A DNA stretch of 64,000 nucleotides from JBMNMS01 sp050953445 (GTDB lineage: Bacteria > Bacillota > Clostridia > Peptostreptococcales > Anaerovoracaceae), in the NCBI GenBank assembly GCA_050953445.1, contig JBMNMS010000001.1, forward strand, positions 186,001-250,000, in the 5' to 3' direction. This document shows positions 24,537-35,500 of this stretch, piece after piece. Made by a program: the position numbers and the translations under genes. Below the pieces are notes generated by a model. It saw only the letters and a list, made by a program, of their open reading frames with translations, had not been told where the DNA came from and did no database searches. Every line of letters begins with the position of its first letter. The stretch's first letter is position 1.

Positions 24537-26888
24537 CTATCGGACGGGACAGACTCCGCTGTCACATCCCTCGTCCCCTATGTCAAACAGACTTTCTTCC
24601 TTTTCATATTTAGAAATTAGGGAGGGAATAAAAGGTTTCATTCCCGAGACCCTCTCCTGATACTCCGCTTCCGTAATTTCTTCAAAGGGAAGCAATTCAT
24701 AAAAGTTGTCCTCGTAGGATAAAAACGATAGAGCAACCGTATCCTCCCAATTATCCCACACCCATTGCTCAACCTGATCCCATTCGTCATCCCGCACATG
24801 AACCGTTATAGAGCAATTATGATCAACATAATGGGTCATAAACATCTTATAGGTCTCCAATTGCTCGATGGCTGAAACATCCCCCTTCATCCTTCCGGGA
24901 GGCGCCTTTACGGGAAACTCCACAACTTTTGTAACACAGTTATCCTTATCCTGTCCTACCTCCGGAAATACGGGATAACCCAGCTCCTGGCACACCTTTA
25001 CCAGAGGATCATCGCTGCTGATTCTAATCCTTCTGATAAAATAGGGTGCGTGGGAAAAGTGCACCCCACTTGAAACTACCGGAAGAAGGCTTAAAGTGCC
25101 TTCCGGTTTAACAGTAGTCACCAGAAGGGGTTCCTGTTGACCTAATTCCTTTGCATAATCCTGGGCAGCTTTTTTTGCAACCTGACGCATTTCACTTAGC
25201 AGCTCCTCCTGTTGCTCCTTTGTATATTGAAGTGCATTGACCATATCCTGCCACCCGGTTATTGAACAGCCTAAGAGCCTATCCCTTTTTTGAACCTCAT
25301 TCCACTCGGGAATCTCTAATTCAGTACAGGTCATTCTGTAGCCTGCCCTTGCAGATAGACGCTGGGCCTCTAAGAGTCCTTCCCTGTCCAACCTGCCTCC
25401 ATCAACAAAGGCCATAACATTAACACTGGTCAGATTACAAAGTCCCTTTGAATCCAAAAGTATTTCCGCACAGGGATTGACGCCGTTAAAGTCAGGTCTG
25501 CGCTTTGCACCAGCCTCCTGATTCACCCATCCCGGCTCTCCGGAGTAACGCATCTGGGAAAGATGCCAATGGAGTTGCTCTCTTGTGGGTTTACCTGTAT
25601 AGTAGATGGAATTATTGCTCATCTGCCTATGGGCAATTTCCCCGTCTATCACCCATTTTTCATCAACCTTTTTATAAAGGCCACTTTTTGCCTGGATACT
25701 TTCCTTATCGTCCTGATCTAAAAGGACTATCTCAGCAGTTCTGCGTACGCCTCCCACAACCACATTTTCTCCGATTATATTAGCTATGTCCAGGCAATCT
25801 ATGGGCAACAATTTGACCCTATCCGTGGTAGACCTTGTAGCCGCTTTCTCAATGACCCTGTTTATCTTTAAAAACATATTCTTCATACTTGAATGGCCGC
25901 TTGCAGTACCCCCAAAGGTCTTTAGTCTTTCCCCCTTACCTCTTACATGGTCGTAATTAAGTATTACGGTTTTAATCTTCCTGTACTCGGTGCTGTAAAG
26001 TACCTTCAAATAATAATCCAGGGATTGAACCCATCCCTCCTTGCTATCTCCTATGGTGATTTTTACCGTATCATTGTGGGTGAATTCAAGGGAGGTGTTA
26101 TCCTGGCGCAATGTCCTCATAATAGGCGTATAGGATTCGTGGATTACCTCCACGTCGGTTCTGACCGTAGGCAACTTCTCTATATCCGACTTTAGAATCC
26201 TCACCCCGACACCGGAACCGACCATAAGCAGATAAAAGATATCCTTAAAGGATGCAAAGCTGTCAACCACCTGAAAGGAACAGTTATAGTTCGACATGGG
26301 ATAAAACTTGGAAACATCCGTACTTCCCACCCAAAGGGTTCTTCCCGATAAAAACTGTTTGAGTTCAAACACATTTTTATAGAGTTTCTCAGCCTCCTCC
26401 CGAGAGGTTGGAATTAGGCTGCAGTTATATTCCACTGCCCGTCTAACGGTTTCCCACCAATATTCCCTGCGTTTCTCCTCCGGTATCCATCTGGAATAGG
26501 TTCTATAGTACACAAAACTACCCAACTGCCCCATAGGCGATGGCATATGCTTATACTTGCTAACAAAATCCTCGGAAATTATCCGCCCGTCCCGGCGCTT
26601 TCTAGCATCCCTGGTCCTGTCCCTCTCATAGCGATATATTATATACTTCTTTGCCGCATCCTTGCGTTCGCTGGCCATAAGGAAGTCCTCAACCAGATCC
26701 TGTATATCTTCCACATTTACTCGACGCTGAGACCGTTCAACCTGTTTTTCTATGGCAATGGCAATATCTTCTGCCAACTTTTCCTCCACACCTTTCGTGG
26801 TCTCCATCATTGCGTTTTGTATGGCCCTTTTGATTTTATCTCCGTTAAAGCTTACCTCTGATCCATCCCGTTTTATCACCGTCTTCAT
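24537..26888 (-). CDS. nrdJ: Adenosylcobalamin-dependent (class II) ribonucleoside-triphosphate reductase
   Basis: 783 aa. Reduces ribonucleotides to deoxyribonucleotides using a thiyl radical generated from coenzyme B12, so no oxygen or activase is needed. An N-terminal ATP-cone (about 1-90) is followed by the ten-stranded barrel: first redox Cys in NYNCSFQVVDS, then NPCAEILLDSKGLCNLTSVN with the active-site Cys pair. The C-terminal tail ends DEGCDSGVCPVR, the cysteine pair that re-reduces the active site. Length and pattern fit the monomeric Lactobacillus leichmannii-like type. No B12 riboswitch is seen upstream; an ordinary promoter lies at 26976-27003. Confidence 0.93.
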   Translation of the reverse strand: MKTVIKRDGSEVSFNGDKIKRAIQNAMMETTKGVEEKLAEDIAIAIEKQVERSQRRVNVEDIQDLVEDFLMASERKDAAKKYIIYRYERDRTRDARKRRDGRIISEDFVSKYKHMPSPMGQLGSFVYYRTYSRWIPEEKRREYWWETVRRAVEYNCSLIPTSREEAEKLYKNVFELKQFLSGRTLWVGSTDVSKFYPMSNYNCSFQVVDSFASFKDIFYLLMVGSGVGVRILKSDIEKLPTVRTDVEVIHESYTPIMRTLRQDNTSLEFTHNDTVKITIGDSKEGWVQSLDYYLKVLYSTEYRKIKTVILNYDHVRGKGERLKTFGGTASGHSSMKNMFLKINRVIEKAATRSTTDRVKLLPIDCLDIANIIGENVVVGGVRRTAEIVLLDQDDKESIQAKSGLYKKVDEKWVIDGEIAHRQMSNNSIYYTGKPTREQLHWHLSQMRYSGEPGWVNQEAGAKRRPDFNGVNPCAEILLDSKGLCNLTSVNVMAFVDGGRLDREGLLEAQRLSARAGYRMTCTELEIPEWNEVQKRDRLLGCSITGWQDMVNALQYTKEQQEELLSEMRQVAKKAAQDYAKELGQQEPLLVTTVKPEGTLSLLPVVSSGVHFSHAPYFIRRIRISSDDPLVKVCQELGYPVFPEVGQDKDNCVTKVVEFPVKAPPGRMKGDVSAIEQLETYKMFMTHYVDHNCSITVHVRDDEWDQVEQWVWDNWEDTVALSFLSYEDNFYELLPFEEITEAEYQERVSGMKPFIPSLISKYEKEESLFDIGDEGCDSGVCPVR

Positions 26889-26975
26889 CTGTTTTCCCTT
26901 CTTTCATAAGCCATAAATGCGTATTTTGATTTTATTCGATGTACACCATGTAGATGTTTTTTCTTCCGTCTACCC

Positions 26976-27003
26976 ATTATATAGTATATCCTCACTTTGT
27001 CAA
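26976..27003 (-). promoter_or_regulatory. nrdJ promoter
   Basis: Minus strand TTGACA (27003-26998), 16-base spacer, TATAAT (26981-26976). It predicts a leader of about 80 bases. The spacer and -10 contain an alternating AT stretch that weakly resembles an NrdR box, but only one copy is visible. Confidence 0.6.
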
Positions 27004-27025
27004 TGGGCTTGACAGTGCAGGCTTC

Positions 27026-27054
27026 TTGACTATACCGGCGTTTCAATGTATGAT
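27026..27054 (+). promoter_or_regulatory. Promoter of the aconitase-isocitrate dehydrogenase operon
   Basis: TTGACT (27026-27031), 17-base spacer, TATGAT (27049-27054). It is divergent from the nrdJ promoter, with only about 20 bases between the two -35 boxes, so regulation could be shared. Confidence 0.5.
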
Positions 27055-27147
27055 ATTAAAGCTGAAAGCGATTAAAATGTAACATTATACCTTACCCGAA
27101 AGCAATCCAACTTATTGGATTTAATATAACTTAGAAAGGAATATGAT

Positions 27148-29067
27148 ATGAGCCAGACACTAACCTATAAAATCTTAGAAAATCATCTCCTGGAGGGCAA
27201 TTTAGTTCCCGGCGAAGAAATTACCATAAAAATGGACCAAACCCTAACCCAGGATTCAACGGGAACAATGGTTTACCTTCAGCTTGAAGCTATGGATGTG
27301 GATAAAATTAAAACCGAATTATCCGTCGCTTACGTGGATCACAACACACTTCAAACAGGTTTCGAAAATGCCGATGACCATGCTTTTATACAAAGTGTTG
27401 CACAACGTCACGGCATTCTTTTTTCAAAGCCGGGAAACGGAATCTGCCACCAACTGCACCTGGAAAACTACGGTATTCCGGGCAAAACCCTTTTGGGTTC
27501 CGATAGCCATACACCTACCGGTGGAGGGCTTGGGATGATCGCAATCGGTGCCGGCGGCCTGGATGTGGCTACCGCCATGGCAAAAGGGACTTACAGCCTT
27601 ACTGTACCAAAGGTAATAGGCATACACCTGACCGGGGAATTGAAACCCTGGGTTTCAGCTAAAGATGTCATCCTTTATGTTTTGCAAAAGCTATCCGTAA
27701 AAGGAGGAGTAGGAAAAATTGTAGAATACTATGGCCCCGGAGTTAAAAACCTGACAGTTCCCGACAGGGCCACAATAACCAATATGGGAGCCGAACTTGG
27801 CGCCACCACATCAATATTCCCCAGCGACGAATCAACACGGGCATATTTAGCATCCCAGGGCAGGGAAAAAGACTATGTTGAATTATCTGCCGATCCCGGA
27901 GCCGTATATGATGAGGTCCTGGAAGTTGACCTTTCATCACTAATCCCTCTAGCAGCAAAGCCTCATAGCCCCGACAATGTGGACAGCATTGAAAACATAG
28001 GCGAAATAAAGGTGGATCAGGTGGCCATCGGAAGCTGCACCAACTCATCCTATGCGGATCTTATGAAGGTTGCCGCAATACTCAAGGGCAAAAAGGTTCA
28101 TGAAAATGTCAGCCTGGTAATCTCACCGGGTTCCAGTAGGATACTGTCAAAGATGGCTGAAAACGGTGCCCTTGCAGATTTAATCGATGCCGGTGCAAGA
28201 ATAATAGAATGTGCCTGCGGGCCCTGCATAGGAATGGGTCAATCCCCAAAATCGGGGGGTGTATCTCTTCGGACCTTCAACCGCAACTTTAAGGGAAGAA
28301 GCGGAACTAAGGATGCAGATGTATACCTTGTAAGCCCGGAAACCGCTGCAATCTCTGCTATATCCGGAGTTCTGACGGACGGCAGAAACAGCGGTATACA
28401 ACTTCCGCCAATACCTTTGGTGGATTTCAACCCCAATGACAACTACATCGTATACCCCCACGATAAAAACAAATCCAATACGCCTGTGGAAATGGGCCCA
28501 AACATAAAACCATTCCCACTGAATGAGCCCCTTCCCCAATCCCTAAAAGCGCAAATCGTTTTAGTGGCAGGCGATAACATTACTACCGACGATATAATGC
28601 CCTCTGACTCCCGGTTACTTCCATATAGATCCAACGTGCCCTATCTTTCAAATTACTGCTTTGAGACCATAGATAAGGATTTCCCCAGCCGATGCAAGAA
28701 TGTGGATAGAGGGGTCATAGTAGGTGGAGAAAATTATGGGCAAGGAAGCAGCAGGGAACATGCAGCTTTGGCACCCCTGTATCTGGGAATACGCATAGTA
28801 ATAGCCAAATCCTTTGCCAGGATTCATCGTTCAAACCTGATTAACAGCGGTATAATCCCCCTGACCTTAAAGGATCCTCAGGATTATGACAGTTTCACAT
28901 TAAACTCTACCCTGATTATCGAAGACGTACGGAATCAACTAAAAAACCGGGAGATAATAGTAAAAGATCTAAAATCAGGCAAAGAATATATTACCTTAGG
29001 CAACTTCAGCCAACTTGAAAGATCTATGCTTTTAGCCGGCGGAAAAATAAATATGATGAAGGGTTGA
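27148..29067 (+). CDS. Aconitate hydratase (short, ~640-aa type)
   Basis: 639 aa. Isomerises citrate to isocitrate through cis-aconitate using a [4Fe-4S] cluster. The cluster Cys residues are in AIGSCTNSSY and ECACGPCIGMGQSP. GSDSHTPTGGGLGMIAIGAGG is split here as GSDSHTPTGGGLG and MIAIGAGGLDVA. The C-terminal swivel domain carries GGENYGQGSSREHAAL. The length corresponds to the compact aconitase family of anaerobes and archaea rather than the 900-aa AcnA. It is followed 31 bases later by the isocitrate dehydrogenase-like gene, so the pair supplies 2-oxoglutarate. Confidence 0.92.
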   Translation: MSQTLTYKILENHLLEGNLVPGEEITIKMDQTLTQDSTGTMVYLQLEAMDVDKIKTELSVAYVDHNTLQTGFENADDHAFIQSVAQRHGILFSKPGNGICHQLHLENYGIPGKTLLGSDSHTPTGGGLGMIAIGAGGLDVATAMAKGTYSLTVPKVIGIHLTGELKPWVSAKDVILYVLQKLSVKGGVGKIVEYYGPGVKNLTVPDRATITNMGAELGATTSIFPSDESTRAYLASQGREKDYVELSADPGAVYDEVLEVDLSSLIPLAAKPHSPDNVDSIENIGEIKVDQVAIGSCTNSSYADLMKVAAILKGKKVHENVSLVISPGSSRILSKMAENGALADLIDAGARIIECACGPCIGMGQSPKSGGVSLRTFNRNFKGRSGTKDADVYLVSPETAAISAISGVLTDGRNSGIQLPPIPLVDFNPNDNYIVYPHDKNKSNTPVEMGPNIKPFPLNEPLPQSLKAQIVLVAGDNITTDDIMPSDSRLLPYRSNVPYLSNYCFETIDKDFPSRCKNVDRGVIVGGENYGQGSSREHAALAPLYLGIRIVIAKSFARIHRSNLINSGIIPLTLKDPQDYDSFTLNSTLIIEDVRNQLKNREIIVKDLKSGKEYITLGNFSQLERSMLLAGGKINMMKG

Positions 29068-29098
29068 GCACATATAAAAAAACAATAAGGAGGCTAAT

Positions 29099-30256
29099 AT
29101 GAACAATTTTACTCAGTATACTGATGCACTAAAAGAAATAATAAAGGATCAGCTGGCCAGAATTGAAAGAATGAAGGCCGATGAGGATTTTATAGATTAT
29201 CAGTCTTTGGACACCATAATCATCGGTGTCATAGGAGGAGATGGCATCGGCCCTGCAATAACGGGACAGGCCAAAAGGGTATTGGAAACCCTCTTAGCTG
29301 ATGAGGTGGAAAAGGGCAAGGTGGAATTCAGGATGATAGATGGCTGCACCATTGAAAACCGTGCTGCCTTAGGCAAAGCTATTCCCGATGATGTTCTAAC
29401 AGAGATAAAAAAATGCAACGTTCTACTGAAAGGACCTACCACTACACCTCGAAAAGGTGACAAATGGGCAAATGTGGAAAGCGCCAATGTGGCCATGCGA
29501 AAGGAGCTGGATCTCTTCGCAAACGTACGCCCGGTTAAAGTGCCTCAACTTGGAATTGACTGGACCTTTTTCCGTGAAAACACGGAATGCCTTTACGCCA
29601 TGGGCAACCAGGGCCTTACAATAGGGGATGAGCTGGCCATAGATTTTAGGGTGATAACCAATCCGGGAACCCAACGAATAGCTAAGATGGCCTTCGATTA
29701 CGCGCGGAAAAACAACAAAAAAAGGGTAACAATCGTGACAAAGGCCAATGTGGTTAAAGCCACAGATGGTAAATTCCTTGATATTTGCAAACAGGTGGCT
29801 AAGGATTATCCCGAAATAGAAACAGATGACTGGTACATCGATATAATGACAGCTAAGCTAATTGACGAAAAACGCAGAACCCAGTTTGAGGTAATGGTGC
29901 TCCCCAACTTATACGGGGACATTCTGACGGATGAGGCCGCCGAATTCCAAGGCGGTGTAGGTACTGCCGGAAGTGCAAATCTTGGAAAGCGCTATGCCAT
30001 GTTTGAGGCAATACACGGTTCCGCTCCAAGAATGGTGGAGGAAGGAAGAGACATCTATGCAGACCCCTCCAGTGTAATCCGTGCAGGTGCCATGCTCCTT
30101 TCCCATATCGGCTATCAGGAGCAGGCGGACAAGCTGTTTACAGCTTTGGAAATATGCACCGTTACAGAAAAAAAGATTTCAACAACCGGCCGACCGGGGG
30201 GAGCAACAAGTGCTGAATTCGCCAATTATATTCTGGATACGGTCAAAAAACTATAG
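29099..30256 (+). CDS. Isocitrate/isopropylmalate dehydrogenase family protein, probably isocitrate dehydrogenase
   Basis: 385 aa. Oxidative decarboxylation of isocitrate to 2-oxoglutarate is the likely reaction, judged from the adjacent aconitase. Visible: GVIGGDGIGPAITG, the substrate-binding loop FRENTECLYAMGNQG and the cofactor/metal region LPNLYGDILTDEAAEFQGG (Asp residues) with IHGSAPRM. Homoisocitrate or isopropylmalate dehydrogenase share the fold, but leu genes are absent here. AAGGAGG precedes the ATG. A terminator follows at 30266-30299. Confidence 0.88.
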   Translation: MNNFTQYTDALKEIIKDQLARIERMKADEDFIDYQSLDTIIIGVIGGDGIGPAITGQAKRVLETLLADEVEKGKVEFRMIDGCTIENRAALGKAIPDDVLTEIKKCNVLLKGPTTTPRKGDKWANVESANVAMRKELDLFANVRPVKVPQLGIDWTFFRENTECLYAMGNQGLTIGDELAIDFRVITNPGTQRIAKMAFDYARKNNKKRVTIVTKANVVKATDGKFLDICKQVAKDYPEIETDDWYIDIMTAKLIDEKRRTQFEVMVLPNLYGDILTDEAAEFQGGVGTAGSANLGKRYAMFEAIHGSAPRMVEEGRDIYADPSSVIRAGAMLLSHIGYQEQADKLFTALEICTVTEKKISTTGRPGGATSAEFANYILDTVKKL

Positions 30257-30265
30257 GATTATAAA

Positions 30266-30299
30266 AGCAGGTGCTAAATTGCACCTGCTATCATTTTTT
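30266..30299 (+). terminator. Rho-independent terminator of the aconitase operon
   Basis: Perfect 9-bp stem AGCAGGTGC / GCACCTGCT followed by ATCA and a seven-base T tract-like ATTTTTT. Confidence 0.85.
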
Positions 30300-30316
30300 C
30301 TCCCTTAAATGTCTAC

Positions 30317-30904
30317 CTATCTATTTTCTACGAGCTGCCTTCCTATCTTCCTCGCAAAACCACGCACCCTATCTATGGCTTCATCGGAATAAAAGACTTC
30401 CGGATTTCCTCTATCCTGAATCCCCAACTTTCCAATATATTTTAACTTGGAATGCTTGCATAACCTTCTAATGCCCTCCTCAAAAGGCCCTGCCCCATAC
30501 TCTATATCGTACCCGCAGGTAGTGAGAATCCAGCATTTCTTTCCCTCCCAAAGACTTGTGCCCCTTTTAGCACCATAATATTTGTTCAACCCATAATGCC
30601 TATCCAACATGGCCTTCATAGGGGCAGTGCAATACCAGGAGTAAATAGGGGTGGCAAGGACAAATCCGTCACACCAGAGTAGGCCATCAACCACCTGATG
30701 CATATCATCCTCTTTGCAACAGCCATATTCATCAAGGAAATTCTGGCATACCTTACATCCATCACAGGATTCGATATTCCTCTCCGCAAGTCTTATGCAC
30801 CTGACGCTGGCCCCGCCGGATTCTAATTCCTCAACAAAGGGTCCAATCAAGGCCTCCGTATTGCCTTTAGGCCTTAAGCTACCCGATAACACTAACACCT
30901 TCAT
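30317..30904 (-). CDS. Flavodoxin-family NAD(P)H-dependent FMN reductase with Cys-rich loop
   Basis: 195 aa. The FMN phosphate loop is LSGSLRPKGNTEALI; the flavin contact ATPIYSWYCTAPMKAMLDR is typical of NADPH-dependent FMN reductases. A cysteine-rich segment (CDGCKVCQNFLDEYGCC) resembles that of iron-sulfur flavoproteins (Isf), so a 4Fe-4S cluster is possible. It probably transfers electrons between ferredoxin-like donors and oxidants. Last gene of the ileS-ACT-DUF711 leftward operon, 15 bases after the DUF711 stop. Confidence 0.83.
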   Translation of the reverse strand: MKVLVLSGSLRPKGNTEALIGPFVEELESGGASVRCIRLAERNIESCDGCKVCQNFLDEYGCCKEDDMHQVVDGLLWCDGFVLATPIYSWYCTAPMKAMLDRHYGLNKYYGAKRGTSLWEGKKCWILTTCGYDIEYGAGPFEEGIRRLCKHSKLKYIGKLGIQDRGNPEVFYSDEAIDRVRGFARKIGRQLVENR

Positions 30905-30919
30905 CTTTTCACCTATTTC

Positions 30920-32278
30920 CTAATTCTTTAAGCTTTGAAGCGGTGCAGGAATTCTGCCGCCCCTGCTGATCATTTTCAAGGGGGAGCGCTGGTTGATTTT
31001 CATCACGGGACCGCTGCCTAAAAGCCCCCCAAATTCCAATATATCCCCCACATCTTTCCCAATGGCCGGAATAATCCTTACCGCTGTTGTTTTGGAATTC
31101 ACCATGCCTATTGCAGCCTCATCCGCTATCAAACCAGATATGATCTCCGGCGAAGTGCTTCCCGGTATCACTATCATATCCAAACCTACGGAACAGACTG
31201 CAGTCATAGCCTCCAATTTTTCTAAAGACAAAGCCCCGGATTTAGCCGCCGCAATCATTCCGGCATCTTCACTTACGGGTATGAAGGCACCGGATAATCC
31301 CCCCACATTAGAAGATGCCATCACACCACCCTTTTTCACCGCATCATTAAGCATGGCCAATGCTGCCGTAGTTCCGCATGCTCCACAACTTTCAAGCCCT
31401 ATCTCCTCTAAAATATGTGCTACCGAATCTCCTACCGCCGGCGTCGGCGCAAGGGAAAGGTCAACAATGCCAAAGGGTACGCCAAGCTTAGCTGAAGCTT
31501 CACTTCCTACCAACTGGCCCATTCTTGTAATTTTAAATGCAGTCTTTTTAATAATATCAGCTACCTGGTTCAAGTTGCAATCCTTCCCCGCCTTTTCCAA
31601 TGCGGCTCTTACCACACCAGGCCCTGAAACCCCCACATTGATTACGCAATCCGGCTCTCCGGGGCCATGAAATGCTCCCGCCATAAAAGGATTGTCCTCC
31701 ACCGCATTACAAAATACAACCAGCTTTGCAGCCCCTATACACTGTCTCTCAACCGTAGCCATGGCTGTATCCTTAATTATTCTACCCATAAGGGCTACCG
31801 CATCCATATTTATTCCCGCCTTGCTACTGCCTATATTTACCGAGGCACAAACTCGTTCTGTCTCCGCCAAAGCCATTGGTATGGATTCTATAAGCTCCCT
31901 ATCTCCCGGAGAAAAGCCTTTCTGCACAAGGGCGGAATATCCTCCAATGAAATTAACCCCTACCGACTCCGCTGCCAAATCGAGAATTCTGGCATATTCC
32001 ATCGGATCGCCACCAGAAATCCCCGCCAACATAGCCATTGGCGTAACAGATATCCTCTTGTTTATGATTGGGATTCCATATTTTTGCTCTATTTCCTCCC
32101 CCACATTTACCAGTCTATTAGCACACCTTATTATCTTGTCATACACCTTTTCACAGGATTTTTTTACATCGCTCCCCCCACAATCCAAAAGGGATATTCC
32201 CATGGTAATAGTCCTTATGTCCAGGTTTTCTTCTTGAATCATGGTGATGGTCTCCATGATGTCCTTGGTATTCAACAT
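30920..32278 (-). CDS. PFL/DUF711 family protein (UPF0210)
   Basis: 452 aa from the ATG at 32278, which has GGGAG about 10 bases upstream; this matches the usual UPF0210 length. Conserved segments: [27 protein letters not shown] and [20 protein letters not shown]. The fold is related to glycyl-radical (PFL-like) proteins, but no Gly-radical loop is present and the reaction is unknown. In Firmicutes and archaea it is almost always next to an ACT-domain protein, as here (13 bases upstream), so the ACT protein probably senses an amino acid for it. Confidence 0.88.
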   Translation of the reverse strand: MLNTKDIMETITMIQEENLDIRTITMGISLLDCGGSDVKKSCEKVYDKIIRCANRLVNVGEEIEQKYGIPIINKRISVTPMAMLAGISGGDPMEYARILDLAAESVGVNFIGGYSALVQKGFSPGDRELIESIPMALAETERVCASVNIGSSKAGINMDAVALMGRIIKDTAMATVERQCIGAAKLVVFCNAVEDNPFMAGAFHGPGEPDCVINVGVSGPGVVRAALEKAGKDCNLNQVADIIKKTAFKITRMGQLVGSEASAKLGVPFGIVDLSLAPTPAVGDSVAHILEEIGLESCGACGTTAALAMLNDAVKKGGVMASSNVGGLSGAFIPVSEDAGMIAAAKSGALSLEKLEAMTAVCSVGLDMIVIPGSTSPEIISGLIADEAAIGMVNSKTTAVRIIPAIGKDVGDILEFGGLLGSGPVMKINQRSPLKMISRGGRIPAPLQSLKN

Positions 32279-32291
32279 ATTTTTATGCTCC

Positions 32292-32555
32292 CTATATTTT
32301 GTGCATGGAATTGAAAATATCCTCATGCATCACATGAATTTTCATTCCCATATTGTTGTTTTCAAGTTCCCTGCGCAATTCTGATAAATCGCAATTCATA
32401 TGGGTTATATCCACCAGCATTATCATTGCAAAAAATTCCTGCAGCACCGATTGTGTTACCTCCGTCACGTTAGCATTGGCCTTCGCACATATTCCGCTTA
32501 CCGATGCCAAAATGCCGACCATATCCTTACCTATTACTGTTATTACAGCTCTCAT
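32292..32555 (-). CDS. ACT domain protein (UPF0237), partner of DUF711
   Basis: 87 aa consisting of a single ACT domain: [20 protein letters not shown], then the allosteric strand [14 protein letters not shown] domains bind amino acids or similar ligands at subunit interfaces. The UPF0237 type is genetically tied to UPF0210 proteins. It lies between ileS (12 bases) and the DUF711 gene (13 bases), clearly one transcript. Confidence 0.9.
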   Translation of the reverse strand: MRAVITVIGKDMVGILASVSGICAKANANVTEVTQSVLQEFFAMIMLVDITHMNCDLSELRRELENNNMGMKIHVMHEDIFNSMHKI

Positions 32556-32567
32556 CTTCTCCTCCGA

Positions 32568-35500
32568 TTATATCCTTTCAATGGCAAGGCCAGTGTTGTT
32601 GCCATTGAGGTCATACTCTGTCAACGACTCTCCGCCCTCTATTATGGAAAGGGCCAGAGTTTCTTTCTTTACATAATCACCATGAACCAAAAGCATCTCC
32701 CTCACAGTCTCATTACCCCGGTAATATATATTTATGTTGTCCATCATTTCATAATCATTTTGCTTCCTCATCTGCTGAATCTTCGAAACCATTTCCCGAG
32801 CAATACCTTCCGATAGCAGCTCTGGCGATAACCTGGTTTCCAGAATCACAAAAAGGTTGTTCTCCATGGCTACAGTAAAACCCTCTTTAGCCTCGATGCG
32901 TATATCGATATAATCCCTTTCAATGACGAACATTTCACCGTCCAAATTCACCTCTGCCTGCCCTTTGCTTTCCATATCGGCGACGATTGAAGCGGCATCT
33001 GCTTTTGCAAGGGCAGCCCCAAAGGCCTTAATCTTCCCCCCCAGAGCCGGCCCTGCAATCTTGAAATTAGGTTTTAACGACAGGTTCATGAACTGATCTA
33101 ACTCCTTTTCAAATACGACTTCCTTGACATTGAGTTCGTCCTTTAACAGCTCCGTCATATCACCTATCAGCTCTTCATATTTTCCGTCAACCTTTACCTC
33201 ATGCAAGGGCTGACGCACCTTGATTCTCTCTTTCTCCCTTGCCCCCCGTCCAAGGCTTACAAGATCCCGGACTAAATCCATCCTGTTTTCCACCTTATCA
33301 TTAATCAATTCTTCCTTTTCCTCGGGATAATAGGCCAGATGAACAGACTGATCCCCCGTTAGTTTTTGATAAATCTCATCTGTCAAGAAAGGTGCGAAGG
33401 GCGCTGCCAATCTGACTACCCCCACTAAGATTTCATAGGTGGTAAGGTAGACGGATTTCTTGTCATCACTCATTTCCTCCGCCCAAAACCTTCTTCTGGC
33501 TCTTCTGATATACCAGTTTGATAAATCTTCCGAAACAAACTCCTGAATCTTTCTTACGGATTTCATATGATCAAATCGATCCATTTCCTCCTTAACCTCT
33601 TTGATCAGCCTATTATATTTCGATAATATCCATAGATCCAACTCAGGTCGGTTATCATATTCCACAGACAGGGTGGAGATATCGATTCCATCGTTATTCG
33701 AATAGAGAACGAAGAAATTGTATACATTTCGCAGGGTACCGAAAAATTTACTTACGATTTCCTTCAGCCCTTCTTCATCAAACCTGGTAGGAGACCATGC
33801 AGGAGATACATGAAGCAGATACCACCTTGTAGCATCGGCTCCATATTTATCGAATAAATCAAAGGGGCTTACCGTATTCCCTCTGGATTTGGACATCTTC
33901 TTCCCTTCTTTGTCCAAAATCAAATCGTTGACCAATACATTTTTATAGGGAGCCCTGCCCTTGATAAAGGTGGATATGGCTATCAGCGAATAAAACCATC
34001 CCCTGGTTTGATCTATACCTTCACAAATGAAATCAGCAGGGAACAATTCCCCATCAAAATTCTCCTCGTTCTCAAAGGGATAATGGTGCTGGGCAAAGGG
34101 CATGGCCCCGCTATCAAACCAACAGTCCATGACTTCTTCTATACGGCTCATGATGCTTCCGCATTTTTCACATTTAATGTGAACTTGATCCACATAAGGC
34201 CTATGCAATTCTATGCTTTCATCTATCTCTTCAATGGCCTTTTCCACCAGCTCACCTCGTGAACCGATTGACTCCAGGTTATCACAGGTAGGACAGCGCC
34301 AGATATTTATGGGGGTTCCCCAGTATCTGTTCCTTGAAATAGCCCAGTCATTAACATTCTCCAGCCAATTCCCAAAACGTTTTTCCCCTATGAAATCAGG
34401 GAACCAATTTACCTTATTATTATTTGCAACCAACTGATCTTTAAGCCTGGTCATCTCAATGTACCAACTGGGTTTGGCATAGTAAATAAGGGGGGTCGTG
34501 CAGCGCCAGCAATGAGGATAGTTGTGATCCATCTTTTCCTTTCCGTAAAGCTTGTCCTCAGAAGCCAGCCACTTTATTATATCCACGTCCAGGCCCTCTT
34601 CCATAACGAACCTTCCTGCCCAGGGTGTTTGTGTATATTTTCCTTCTTCACTAACCGGATTGGGTACAGGTAGGTCGTATCTTCTACCAGTCTGATAGTC
34701 ATCCTCCCCAAAAGCCGGAGCGGTATGAACTATACCCGTACCATCCTCAATGGTTACATAATCTCCACAGGTTACAAAAAACGCTTTTTTATCAACATTA
34801 ACAAAGGGCATAAGCTGTTCATATTCAATATATTCCAAATCCCTACCCTTTAACTCGGTAATAACCCTATAACTATCTGCCCCTAAAACCTTGTCCGAAA
34901 GAGCCTTGGCAAGGTAGTAAATCCTCCCTTCCTGCTCGACCTTCACATAATCAATATCGGGGCCTACCGTAAGAGATACATTGGAGGCAAGAGTCCAGGG
35001 GGTAGTAGTCCAGGCCAGGAAGTATTCATCGGCATCTTTTCTTTTGAATTTTGCAATCAGTGTATTACTTTTTATTTCTTTGTATCCCTGTGCCACCTCA
35101 TGGGAAGCCAGTCCCGTTCCACATCTGGGGCAATAGGGCAATATTTTATGTCCCTCATAAAGAAGACCTGCCTTAAAAAACTCCTTAAGTATCCACCAGC
35201 AGCTTTCGATGTAATCATTGTCAAGGGTGATGTAGGGATTGTCCATATCTATAAGATACCCCATCCTCCTGGTCATCTCCCTCCACTGGCTTTCATAAGT
35301 GAAAACCGATTCCTTGCATTTTTCGTTAAACTCACTTATTCCATACTTCTCTATATCCTGTTTGCCGGACATCCCAAGAAGTCTCTCAACCTCAATTTCT
35401 ACGGGCAACCCGTGGGTATCCCATCCAGCCTTACGCTTAACCTCATAGCCCCTCATTGTTTTATATCGGCATACGGAATCCTTTAAGGTTCTCGCTATAA

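Noticed and set aside
26889..27147. Cobalamin riboswitch upstream of the B12-dependent reductase
   Set aside because: No B12-box-like GCCACTG and no room for the ~200-base fold in the ~80-base leader predicted from the promoter.
30993..32237. Long open frames on the plus strand (225 and 181 codons) opposite the DUF711 gene
   Set aside because: They are antisense shadows of a well-conserved gene, with low-complexity Ser/Pro/Ala composition and no ribosome binding sites.
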